Source: an uncultured Collinsella sp. (GTDB lineage: Bacteria > Actinomycetota > Coriobacteriia > Coriobacteriales > Coriobacteriaceae). Taken from it: a stretch of DNA of 25,411 nucleotides. The stretch lies in contig CALHWR010000052.1 in assembly GCA_938036665.1 (NCBI GenBank), forward strand, positions 1 through 25,411, given 5' to 3'. The stretch's first letter is position 1; each line of letters begins with the position of its first letter. The position numbers and the translations under genes were made by a program. Positions 7,476-14,936 of this stretch are shown here, piece after piece. A model generated the notes under the pieces. The model ran no database searches. It was not told the origin of the DNA and saw only the letters and a list, made by a program, of their open reading frames with translations.

Positions 7476-9062
7476 TCAGTGCGAAATATAGTGCCTTAGG
7501 GCTTCGGAAAGATCGTCTCTCAGGACGCCTTCCAACAAGGAAATTGCACGATCGACATAGATTTTGTTGTCCATACCAAAATAATGGCCAACGCTTGTTG
7601 CAAGAGACTTGTCGTTGAATAGCCCGAGAATCTCATTGTAATCATGGCCTTCAATGGCCTGTTGATATCTGTCGTTAACGTTCTTTTCTATGCTCGCAAT
7701 ATCAATTAAGGATGCTATGCCATCGGCAGTCAACTGCTCATTATCCGAAATAGTTATTCCGGAAAGCACTTCCTTTACGCCTGCTACAAGCGCTTCCGAT
7801 GTCTGCTTCTTTGCTTGTTTGCTGAACCTTTCACTTACATATGTCTTAATGCTGGAAAAGGTCTTATCTGCATCGGCGCCGAAACGCTGAGATAGAATCT
7901 GCACCGCTTCTTTGGTGAGAAAGAGATTTTCAACTTCTGCGACCTTGAGGTGGAAGATCCCTTTTTCCTTAAGGGCGTTGAGCTGTTGCTCGGTTTTAAA
8001 GTCTCTGTCTATGATGCCCCGGGCCTTTATGGCATGAAGGCTTGAGGTACGATTATAAGCCTTCACATTATTGATGACCTGCTCGCATCCGCCGGAAGGG
8101 ACTACATAACAATCGGGAAAGAGTGCGGAATAGATCCGCTTGTCGTAACTTCCTTCGGTTCCTTCAACGAATAGGACCTCTTTCCGGTTGCCAAGGAGCT
8201 CTATTAAGAGCTCCTTTGGAAGGTCGCTATCGGGAAGCGTTTCTAATTCCCATTTGGTGCCATCGAAATTCTTAACCCAGATGATATCCGAGCTTCGGTG
8301 TGTTGAAGCGAAGTTAACATCGTGGGTTATGTAGATAAAGAGACAGTCTGGGCGCGACTGCTCTAGGGAAGTCCAGAGTCGCGTCATAAGCGATGGATGC
8401 AAATGAACTTCAGGCTCATCCATGATGATTATTTTATCGTTTGGGACACAAAGAACTTGTGCGGCAAGATATAGCACTGAACGCTCGCCGTCACTCATTT
8501 GCGTTGCGCTGTAGCGATCCGTTTTACTTTGGGAGTACGCGTAGAAGGCCGCGTCTTCCTGCTCGATCTTTCTTTGAGGAAAGACTTCATCCCAAATTAC
8601 TTTAAGCTTATCTAGTGCTGTTTTCGGTAGAGGGGGCCTTTCTGCAGAAATAGACTCTGCATACCTGCATTCATCAATAAACCGCTGGTTTTCAAGATTT
8701 ACTTGTGCGATGAGGGCTGCTAAAACATCGTCAAAATCGTCAAGGAGCTTTGTTGTATAGCTTTCACCCCATTCCCATCGAACTTGTTTGTTCTCCTTAT
8801 ATTGGGAGCCGCCGTATATAACTTTATCTTCTGCTTCTGCGTAGCTCTTTAAAGGAATTCTCTCGGAAAAATTGATATCGCGTTGTGCAGTAATCCGATG
8901 GACCCTTTCGAAATCTTGTTGCTCTATCCAAGCACCGAGCTTTGATTTACCGGACCCATTTGGTCCGATAATAACGACGGAGTTGACCTGTGCTTCACAA
9001 CAGATCTTTATGTTGCTGGCATTGGGTAGCCAGTATTCATATTTTGATTCGTCTTCTGACAA
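7476..9062 (-). CDS. AAA/ABC-type ATPase with C-terminal DUF4435 domain, probable defence protein
   Basis: About 528 residues. The N-terminal half is an ABC-type ATPase: Walker A GPNGSGKS (33-40), the signature-like MSDGERSVLYLAAQVL, Walker B IIIMDEPEVHLHP and the YITHDVNFAS switch. The C-terminal half matches the DUF4435 type, a TOPRIM-like fold: LFVEGTEGSYDKRIYSAL with the leading Glu, then GIIDRDF, then KVAEVENLFLT. DUF4435 is the effector of PARIS AriB; here it is fused to its ATPase. Such fusions occur in defence islands, and an RNA or DNA cutting role is inferred. The TTG at 9062 is preferred because AGGTGGG lies five bases before it; a GTG at 9071 is the alternative. The gene is convergent with gajB and probably has its own AT-rich promoter near 9080-9120. 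It stands alone. Confidence 0.75.
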   Translation of the reverse strand: MSEDESKYEYWLPNASNIKICCEAQVNSVVIIGPNGSGKSKLGAWIEQQDFERVHRITAQRDINFSERIPLKSYAEAEDKVIYGGSQYKENKQVRWEWGESYTTKLLDDFDDVLAALIAQVNLENQRFIDECRYAESISAERPPLPKTALDKLKVIWDEVFPQRKIEQEDAAFYAYSQSKTDRYSATQMSDGERSVLYLAAQVLCVPNDKIIIMDEPEVHLHPSLMTRLWTSLEQSRPDCLFIYITHDVNFASTHRSSDIIWVKNFDGTKWELETLPDSDLPKELLIELLGNRKEVLFVEGTEGSYDKRIYSALFPDCYVVPSGGCEQVINNVKAYNRTSSLHAIKARGIIDRDFKTEQQLNALKEKGIFHLKVAEVENLFLTKEAVQILSQRFGADADKTFSSIKTYVSERFSKQAKKQTSEALVAGVKEVLSGITISDNEQLTADGIASLIDIASIEKNVNDRYQQAIEGHDYNEILGLFNDKSLATSVGHYFGMDNKIYVDRAISLLEGVLRDDLSEALRHYISH

Positions 9063-9678
9063 TTGTCCCACCTAGTTAATAACGATTATTTATTGGTTTA
9101 ATAATAGTATTGATAAGTCCCAGTGACCTGCTTGGTTCCAGCTTTGCATTGCCATACTCTTCGATTTTGCGGCCATGGTTGTTCTCGTCAGGCTTAAGGC
9201 GCCACTCGACCGGTTGCGATCCGATGTTCGATATTTCCGTTTGTATGCAAAATTGGGCGTTTTGATAGCGAGGTTGAGCGTGACGCCTCGGAGTGCCTCA
9301 TGGGTTGGGCGTGGAGTTGGGGTGCCATAGAAGACGAGATCGTGCAGAGAAGTATTATTACCAGAAGCACTCTTCCGATTTAGTGGCCGCTCGAGGCAGC
9401 TATACCTCACGATGCCGATTCAGCCATCGGCGCACCTGAACTCCTCGATCATTCGCCCGGTAATCACGACAGTGCTGACAACGATGTCGCTCTCTCGTAC
9501 CGTGAAAATGTAGTAGGTCGGTAAGGGCCAGTTGGCGTTGATGCTCGTCCCGTTCGCTAAAGACGCTTCCAATGGATCGCCCTGCTCGCCGGGTAGTAGG
9601 TTGACGACGCCATCGTTCACGTTCCTGCTACTGCGCGCTGGACATCCTGACTTCGACCATGACGTCCTCTCCGGGTCG
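9063..9678. other. 600-bp region without a convincing gene
   Basis: The first 60 bases are AT-rich and likely hold the promoter of the minus-strand AAA-DUF4435 gene. The rest has one minus-strand frame open from 9620 to 9090 except for a single TGA at 9420-9422. Its first part reads like protein (LPTYYIFTVRESDIVVSTVV), but no family is recognised and no good ribosome-binding site is seen. It may be a decayed gene or chance. Confidence 0.35.
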
Positions 9679-9729
9679 CCTCCATGTTATACTTGCCGTA
9701 AAAACCTTACGGCAAGTATAACATGGAGG
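9679..9729. repeat. Perfect 23-bp inverted repeat over the promoter and ribosome-binding site of the ATPase-TOPRIM pair
   Basis: Bases 9679-9701 are the exact reverse complement of 9707-9729, separated by the 5-base loop AAACC. The right arm ends in ATGGAGG, which is the Shine-Dalgarno site for the ATG at 9735. As RNA, the hairpin would hide the ribosome-binding site. As DNA, it is a symmetric operator-like site over a promoter. Confidence 0.92.
9693..9722 (+). promoter_or_regulatory. Candidate promoter inside the inverted repeat
   Basis: TTGCCG (9693-9698) and TATAAC (9717-9722) are spaced by 18 bases and would start transcription near 9729, only a few bases before the ATG at 9735. Because the site is palindromic, the same pair exists on the minus strand. 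If used, the transcript would be nearly leaderless and the hairpin would act as an operator rather than an RNA switch. Confidence 0.5.
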
Positions 9730-9734
9730 TTTCG

Positions 9735-10823
9735 ATGCTAACGCGTTTTGAGGTCGAGGGATTCCGAAACTTCTCCCATAGATTTACCTTCAATTTGACC
9801 GATGTCAGGGACTACAGATTCAATACGTCAGCCATCGATGAGGGCATCGTTTCTTGTGGTCTTATCTACGGTAAAAACGCTGTCGGCAAAACAAATTTCT
9901 CCAATGCTCTTCTCGATATTTCAGCAAATGTGGGGCGTCGGACCTTCTATTCCAATAAAACTAATTATCTCAGCGCAGTTGATGGGGTCACGTCGGCGTG
10001 CTTTGCCTACACGTTTCGCTTTGGGAATGACGAAGTTGCTTATCGTTACGAAAAGACTGGGATAACAGACTATCTTCGTGAGACAGTGGCTGTTAACGGC
10101 AAGATTGCATTTGATTACGACCACCGTGCAGGTAAAGTGCTCGATGGCGATTTGGCTTCTATTGGTGCCGATCGATTGAACTGGGAGTTCAAATCTCCCG
10201 GCATTTCTGTTTTGGCGTATGTGTGCAATAACATTCCTTTTGAGAGGGCAATGCCTCTTTTTAAGCTTTATACGTTTGCGCGGTCAATGGATGCCATTGG
10301 CGACGCACATATGAACGACCGTAACCTTGTCTCTACCATCGCCGAAAACGTTATTTCGAATGACTTGGTTTCTGAGCTTCAGGCTTTTTTGAATGACTTT
10401 GGAATTCGAGAACGCCTTACTGCGCGTGAAACGCCATCGGGTGATATCGCTTTGTACTTTGAAAAAAGTCGACTTATTCCGTTTGTAGAAAACTGTTCAA
10501 GCGGCACTGTTGCGCTGCTGCGACTGTTTAATTATTTCCATGCTACAAGTGTGCCGTCCTTGCTTTTTGTCGACGAGTTCGATGCGTTCTACCATCACGA
10601 TCTCGCCGAGAAGGTCGTTGACTATTTTAAGTCCCAGACTGGACGCCAGGTGCTTTGCGCATCTCATAATACGGACTTGTTCAGTAATAAAATCCTTAGG
10701 CCAGACTGTCTATTCATTCTTTCGGATCACAATATAATTTCCGCAGCCAATGCAACAGATAGGGAACTAAGGGAGGGGCACAACCTCGAAAAGCTCTATA
10801 AGGCTGGCGAATTCGATGTCTAG
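9735..10823 (+). CDS. AAA_15/AAA_21-type ATPase of a two-gene phage-defence pair
   Basis: A 362-residue OLD/RecF-like ABC ATPase. MLTRFEVEGFRNFSHRFTFN is the usual N-terminal strand, followed by Walker A GKNAVGKT (46-53), a short SSGT signature-like segment, Walker B LLFVDEFDAFYHHD (D280, E281) and the switch ASHNTDLF. It has no TOPRIM of its own; that function lies in the next gene, which overlaps its 3' end by eight bases. The arrangement resembles AbiL (AbiLi/AbiLii) and PARIS (AriA/AriB), where the ATPase senses infection and controls the toxic partner. The start is placed at the second ATG (9735) because GGAGG (9725-9729) lies five bases upstream; an ATG at 9723 is inside the repeat and has no such site. 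Exact system name is unresolved. Confidence 0.8.
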   Translation: MLTRFEVEGFRNFSHRFTFNLTDVRDYRFNTSAIDEGIVSCGLIYGKNAVGKTNFSNALLDISANVGRRTFYSNKTNYLSAVDGVTSACFAYTFRFGNDEVAYRYEKTGITDYLRETVAVNGKIAFDYDHRAGKVLDGDLASIGADRLNWEFKSPGISVLAYVCNNIPFERAMPLFKLYTFARSMDAIGDAHMNDRNLVSTIAENVISNDLVSELQAFLNDFGIRERLTARETPSGDIALYFEKSRLIPFVENCSSGTVALLRLFNYFHATSVPSLLFVDEFDAFYHHDLAEKVVDYFKSQTGRQVLCASHNTDLFSNKILRPDCLFILSDHNIISAANATDRELREGHNLEKLYKAGEFDV

Positions 10824-11571
10824 GAAGCAAGTCCTGCTTATCGTTGAGGGTGAAAAACAAGAGATTAAACTCTTTCATGCCCTCTTTGAGTGCTATGGCC
10901 TCGACATTGGCTATGAGATCGTTTCCTATAACACAAATATCTACGAGCTTTACGAAAGGATGTTTTCGGACGGCTTTCAGGATGACTTATCGCTGCTCGG
11001 CGTCCTTAAGGAACGTGCTTCTCAAGAGGATAAGTGGCTATTTGACCAGGATTATTCTGATGTTTTGCTGGTCTTTGACTATGAGCTCCAAGATAATAGG
11101 TTCTCACCAGCACGGTTGGAGGAAATGCAACGTTACTTTAACGAGAGCACAGACAATGGCAAGCTCTACGTTAATTATCCAATGGTTGAGGCGTGTAAGC
11201 ATTTTCTGAAAATGCCCGACGTAGAATATCTAAGCAGAACTGTTTCCCGTAAAGATGTTTTGAAATACAAGTCAATCGTTGGCAATGCTTCTAGATACCA
11301 GAGTTTTGAGCGGCATTTTATTAGGCCTGACGTTGATGAAATGATTGTGCTTACCGCCATCAAGGCGCTTCGGTTGTGCGGCTATAACGGCGAGGCCGGT
11401 TATGAGTCTGAGTATAGAGACCTTGACCATGAGACGATCGTGAAGGCGCAAAACGATACTTTGCGTTTGGCTGATGAGGTATGGGTTCTTGGTACCTGTC
11501 TGCTATTTATTTTAGATTACTCAACGGGTCTTATTGATTTCGCGGGAATCGAGTCGAAGCTACTTGGCTAG
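10816..11571 (+). CDS. TOPRIM-like (RloB/AbiLii-type) partner of the ATPase
   Basis: A 251-residue protein that opens KQVLLIVEGEKQEIKLF, the typical first TOPRIM strand with its conserved Glu (E11), and has a second acidic motif LLVFDYELQD (D88, E90). Later NYPMVEACKHF is typical of small TOPRIM-like partners encoded next to AAA_15 ATPases. It is probably the nuclease or toxic effector of the pair, restrained by the ATPase until infection. Translation is coupled: its ATG overlaps the ATPase stop by eight bases and it has no strong ribosome-binding site of its own. I place it nearest the AbiLii/RloB group rather than DUF4435 AriB, by motif only. The assignment to effector is inference. Confidence 0.7.
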   Translation: MSRKQVLLIVEGEKQEIKLFHALFECYGLDIGYEIVSYNTNIYELYERMFSDGFQDDLSLLGVLKERASQEDKWLFDQDYSDVLLVFDYELQDNRFSPARLEEMQRYFNESTDNGKLYVNYPMVEACKHFLKMPDVEYLSRTVSRKDVLKYKSIVGNASRYQSFERHFIRPDVDEMIVLTAIKALRLCGYNGEAGYESEYRDLDHETIVKAQNDTLRLADEVWVLGTCLLFILDYSTGLIDFAGIESKLLG

Positions 11572-11895
11572 ACTTCTGGACGCTGCTAGTTCTGATTAAT
11601 GTTGTCGATGCGGGGCTGTCATTTCGGAAGTGCGGGGAAAAATCGAAACTCGCCGAGCATAGCCTGATTTTAGGTAACAAAACCGCAGGTCGCTGCTGTC
11701 TAAAACCGGGCCTGGTCTGCCGATCTCGGATTTTCGCCCGACTTCCGGATTGGGCGCTCATTTTGCACTCTCGAAGTCCCTGCATTCCCTAAAAAAGTTC
11801 TTAAAACAGCCTTAAAGGCGTTCCAACTCGCGTTGACAGCGTAAAATACGCATGTTTGACTATGAGTAAAGTGGATTTTAGGGGAGGGGTGCGCC
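11572..11895. other. Intergenic region before the pel operon
   Basis: About 320 bases with no supported gene. It marks the right end of the defence island and contains the start signals of the pel operon: a TTGACA at 11833-11838 and a very strong GGGGAGGGG ribosome-binding site just before the ATG at 11896. The middle part (11640-11800) has short GC-rich inverted segments such as GCCC...GGGC and may be a dispersed non-coding element. Confidence 0.45.
11833..11861 (+). promoter_or_regulatory. Candidate promoter of the pel operon
   Basis: TTGACA at 11833-11838 is a perfect -35 box. At 17-base spacing the -10 position reads TTGACT (11856-11861), which is weak and suggests a need for an activator. 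A small inverted repeat GCGTA-AAA-TACGC (11839-11851) sits in the spacer and could be a regulator site. Confidence 0.4.
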
Positions 11896-14034
11896 ATGGA
11901 GGTGCTGGTTGTTGGCAACACCGCATATGTTGACGATGACTTTTGCGTTAAGGCGTTCCCCGGGGACCACGTTAAGGTTGTAGCCGCGCAGGACACGCGC
12001 CGCGATGAGTCGTCGCCCCATGCCTCGTGGAAAGAGCTCCTCCAGCACTTGGAGCAGGCCTACGAGTTCGACCGCGTGGTCTACCTGTCTAATTACCTTA
12101 CCCCGCATACCGATACCGTGGGCGAAATCGAGCTGCTGCGCTCGGTCTTTCGTACGTGCGCGGGTCGCCGGGTCCAACTGCTGTATGTAGCGGGGCCCGC
12201 GGGTGCCGAGGGTGCCGCCGATGCCGCGGGGCGAACGGGCAAGGGCATTATCGCGCACGCAGCCAACGACCTGTGCCGCTACTACGCTGCTCGCGAGGGC
12301 GTTCAGGCCAAGATCCTGCGCGTGCCGTTCCTCTATACCGCGTCTGCCGCGCTGGAGGACCCGTTTTTGGTGCCGATGTTCGACGCATGCTCAACCGGAT
12401 CGGCCGCTCTGCAGGGCGCGCAGGATGCGGCGTTTCCCCTGCTGTGTGCCGAGGAGCTTTCGGTGCTGGTACGCCGTATCTTCGACAGCTGGAATGCTAA
12501 CTTTGAGACGCTCGACGTAGTCGATACCTTCCATCACACGGTGGGTGAGGTGGGCGACGCCCTCAAGGCGCTGTTCCCAGGGCTCTCAGTTGCCTATGGC
12601 GATTCTGCCGGCTACGCCCTGCCCGCCAGCGACGTCGCTCGCGTGCGCTATGGCTGGTTTCAGCGCTACGACTTGCTGCGCGACCTCTCGACCATTCAGG
12701 CTCGCTGGGATGCTGGCCGTGCAAAGAAGGTCAACCCCTTGCGCGCGGCCATCGACCGCATTCAAATGCGCACGCTGCCTGTCAAATGCCTGGAGACGGC
12801 AGCCGCCTGGGTGCTCTTTGAAGTGCTGGAGCGCTTGTTCTCCCAATCGACCCAGCTCAACGTGCTCGATTATCGCCTGCTCTACGTGGTGCTGATCGGC
12901 ACGCTGTATGGCTTGGACTTTGGCCTGGTTGCGGCGCTGCTGGCGTCGGTGGGTTTGGCTGCGAGTTACTTTACTCTGTACGGCTATACCTTCCAGGGCC
13001 TGTTCTACGAGCCGTCCAACTGGCTGCCGTTTATTGCGTACTTTGTTGTGGGTGCCGTGTGCGGCTATGTGCAGCTGCGCAACAGCGAAGCCATTAGGGC
13101 GGAGCGCGATCAAAACGAGCTCGTGCGCAACCGCAATACGTTCCTTACGCAGCTCTACCATGACGCGATCGAGGACAAGCGCGCGTACAGGCGCCAGATC
13201 GTGGGTCGCCACGACAGCTTTGGCAAGATCTTTGCCGTAACGCAGGAGCTTGACGTCTTCAACCCACGCGACATCTATCGCAAGTGCTGCGAGCTTCTGG
13301 GCGAGATCCTCGAGAACGATTCGGTGGCGATCTACCATGTTTCGGGCGGAGCATTTGCACGGCTGGTGGCAGCAAGTCCCGCGATTGCCGAAGATGCCGC
13401 ACGCTCGCTCACGCTTGAGCAGCTTGCACCTCTTTTGGGCGACGGGGGTCGTTCGAATCTGTGGGTGAACCGCGAGCTGACGCCGGGGCTGCCCATGTTT
13501 GGATACACGATCGAGCGCGATGGGGCACCCGCCGTGTTGATCTTTGTGCGTAGTGCGGCCGAAAACCAAATGACGCTCTATTACCAAAACCTGTTCCGCA
13601 TCTTGTGCGGCCTGGTCGAAAGCGCGCTGGGCCGTGCCTTTGACTATGAGGCGGTGGCACAGGATAAACGCTGCGTTGACGGCACTTGCGTGCTCAAACA
13701 GGCTGCCTTTGGCCAAGAGCTCGCGGCCGAGCAGGCGCTGGCAGATGGCAAGATGGGCAGCTTTTTGCTCCTGCGCGTGGTACCGGGCATGGAGCCTGTC
13801 GGCGAGCTGGTGGGCGCAATTGGGTCGGCAATCCGCGAGAGCGATGCGGCGGGCTTGGTCGACGGCGACGTGCTTTACCTGCTTATGCGCCAGGCAAAGG
13901 CGTGCGATCTGCCCATTATCCGCGAGCGCCTGAGTGCAAAGCAGCTTGCGGTGGAGCCCGTCGACGGCGAGGACATCGTGGCGCTGCTGCGGCATATTGC
14001 TGACACCGGTGACGGTGAGGGGGGTGCCGCTTGA
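11896..14034 (+). CDS. pelD: PelD-like c-di-GMP receptor with N-terminal dehydrogenase-like domain
   Basis: A 712-residue membrane protein and first gene of the exopolysaccharide operon. Residues 1 to about 260 resemble an NAD-dependent epimerase/SDR fold (MEVLVVGNTAYVDDD start) but lack the glycine-rich GxxGxxG and a clear YxxxK, so catalysis is doubtful. Transmembrane segments follow at about 325-395, then a GAF domain (about 430-575) and a degenerate GGDEF domain. In that domain DGDVL (656-660) replaces GGDEF, but R647-E-S-D650 lies exactly five residues upstream, the position of the c-di-GMP inhibitory site. PelD of Pseudomonas binds c-di-GMP there and switches on Pel synthesis together with PelE, PelF and PelG. 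The N-terminal extension is absent from the Pseudomonas protein. Order and overlaps with pelE support the name. Confidence 0.85.
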   Translation: MEVLVVGNTAYVDDDFCVKAFPGDHVKVVAAQDTRRDESSPHASWKELLQHLEQAYEFDRVVYLSNYLTPHTDTVGEIELLRSVFRTCAGRRVQLLYVAGPAGAEGAADAAGRTGKGIIAHAANDLCRYYAAREGVQAKILRVPFLYTASAALEDPFLVPMFDACSTGSAALQGAQDAAFPLLCAEELSVLVRRIFDSWNANFETLDVVDTFHHTVGEVGDALKALFPGLSVAYGDSAGYALPASDVARVRYGWFQRYDLLRDLSTIQARWDAGRAKKVNPLRAAIDRIQMRTLPVKCLETAAAWVLFEVLERLFSQSTQLNVLDYRLLYVVLIGTLYGLDFGLVAALLASVGLAASYFTLYGYTFQGLFYEPSNWLPFIAYFVVGAVCGYVQLRNSEAIRAERDQNELVRNRNTFLTQLYHDAIEDKRAYRRQIVGRHDSFGKIFAVTQELDVFNPRDIYRKCCELLGEILENDSVAIYHVSGGAFARLVAASPAIAEDAARSLTLEQLAPLLGDGGRSNLWVNRELTPGLPMFGYTIERDGAPAVLIFVRSAAENQMTLYYQNLFRILCGLVESALGRAFDYEAVAQDKRCVDGTCVLKQAAFGQELAAEQALADGKMGSFLLLRVVPGMEPVGELVGAIGSAIRESDAAGLVDGDVLYLLMRQAKACDLPIIRERLSAKQLAVEPVDGEDIVALLRHIADTGDGEGGAA

Positions 14035-14936
14035 TCTCGCTTGTCGTTGCCGCCGTCTTGTTGCTGATTCATGCGCTGGTTTGCCTGGTGCTGTGGACGC
14101 TTATGAAGTTGGGCCTGCTGCCGGTGCGCGGGCATATGCTGGCTGTGATAGTGCTGGTGCCGCTGTGGGGCCCGTTGCTGGTGGTTCTGCTATCGGTCCG
14201 CGGAACGGCGTTTGGCGAGGGGCTGAAAGAGTCTGCGCTGGAGTCGCTGCGCTTCAACGACGACCTGCATCGTAGTATGTCGGTACCGAGTGGTGAGGAC
14301 GATGCAGGCGTAGTGCCGCTCGAGGAGGCGCTCATCATCAACGACCCGGCAGAACGGCGCCGCCTAATGCTCTCCATGCTCACCGAGGAGCCCGACGCTT
14401 ACCTGGCGCAGCTGCAGGCGGCTAAGCTTAACGACGACGTTGAGGTGGCTCACTATGCCGCGACGGCGGTGGTGCAGATCTCCAAGGAGTCCGACCTTAA
14501 ACTGCAGCAGCTGGAGCGTGCCTTTAAGACGGACCCGAGCGCGCAAAACCTCAACGAATACTGCGATTTTCTTGGTGAATACTTGGGCTCGGGCCTGGCC
14601 GAGGGGCGCGTGGCTCAGATTCAGCGCCAACAGTACGCGCGTTTGCTTGCGCGTCGCTGCGAGCGCGAGGACACCCTTGAGCTTCGCATTCGATACGCGA
14701 CGGCGCTGGCCGATGTCGGACAGATCGACGAGGCGCAGGCCGTGACCGACCAGCTGGTGCTCGATGTGCCCGAGGAGCAGGAGGTTTGGATGCTTTGTCT
14801 GCGCCTTGCGGTGATGCGCCGCGACGGTGACGAGGTCCACCGCGTGATCGATGCGATTGACAAACAGCATGTATACTTGAGCGCCGCCAACCGCGAGGAA
14901 CTGGCGTTTTGGCGCAACGGAGAGGAGGCCCGATGA
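14031..14936 (+). CDS. pelE: PelE-like membrane-anchored TPR protein
   Basis: A 301-residue protein with two N-terminal transmembrane segments (about 3-25 and 33-55), then an acidic linker and a helical repeat region (about 90-295) of TPR-like character, for example YLAQLQAAKLNDDVEVAHYA and RYATALADVGQIDEAQAV. This is the PelE architecture. PelE binds PelD at the cytoplasmic face of the membrane and helps build the synthase complex. The TTG start overlaps the pelD stop by four bases (TTGA) and is preceded by GAGGGGGG, so translation is coupled. Sequence similarity among PelE proteins is low, so the name rests on architecture and position between pelD and the deacetylase gene. Confidence 0.78.
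   Translation: MISLVVAAVLLLIHALVCLVLWTLMKLGLLPVRGHMLAVIVLVPLWGPLLVVLLSVRGTAFGEGLKESALESLRFNDDLHRSMSVPSGEDDAGVVPLEEALIINDPAERRRLMLSMLTEEPDAYLAQLQAAKLNDDVEVAHYAATAVVQISKESDLKLQQLERAFKTDPSAQNLNEYCDFLGEYLGSGLAEGRVAQIQRQQYARLLARRCEREDTLELRIRYATALADVGQIDEAQAVTDQLVLDVPEEQEVWMLCLRLAVMRRDGDEVHRVIDAIDKQHVYLSAANREELAFWRNGEEAR

Noticed and set aside
9679..9729. The 23-bp palindrome as ends of an insertion sequence or a CRISPR repeat
   Set aside because: There are only two arms with a 5-base loop, no transposase, no further copies and no spacer array in the window. It fits a regulatory palindrome better.
12586..13995. 469-codon open frame on the minus strand opposite pelD
   Set aside because: A shadow of the PelD coding strand, with His/Gln/Arg-rich translation and no family likeness.
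14909..14932. Earlier ATG for the DUF2194 deacetylase at 14909
   Set aside because: The ATG at 14933 has GGAGAGGAGG in front, overlaps the pelE stop as ATGA and gives a normal N-terminal anchor.
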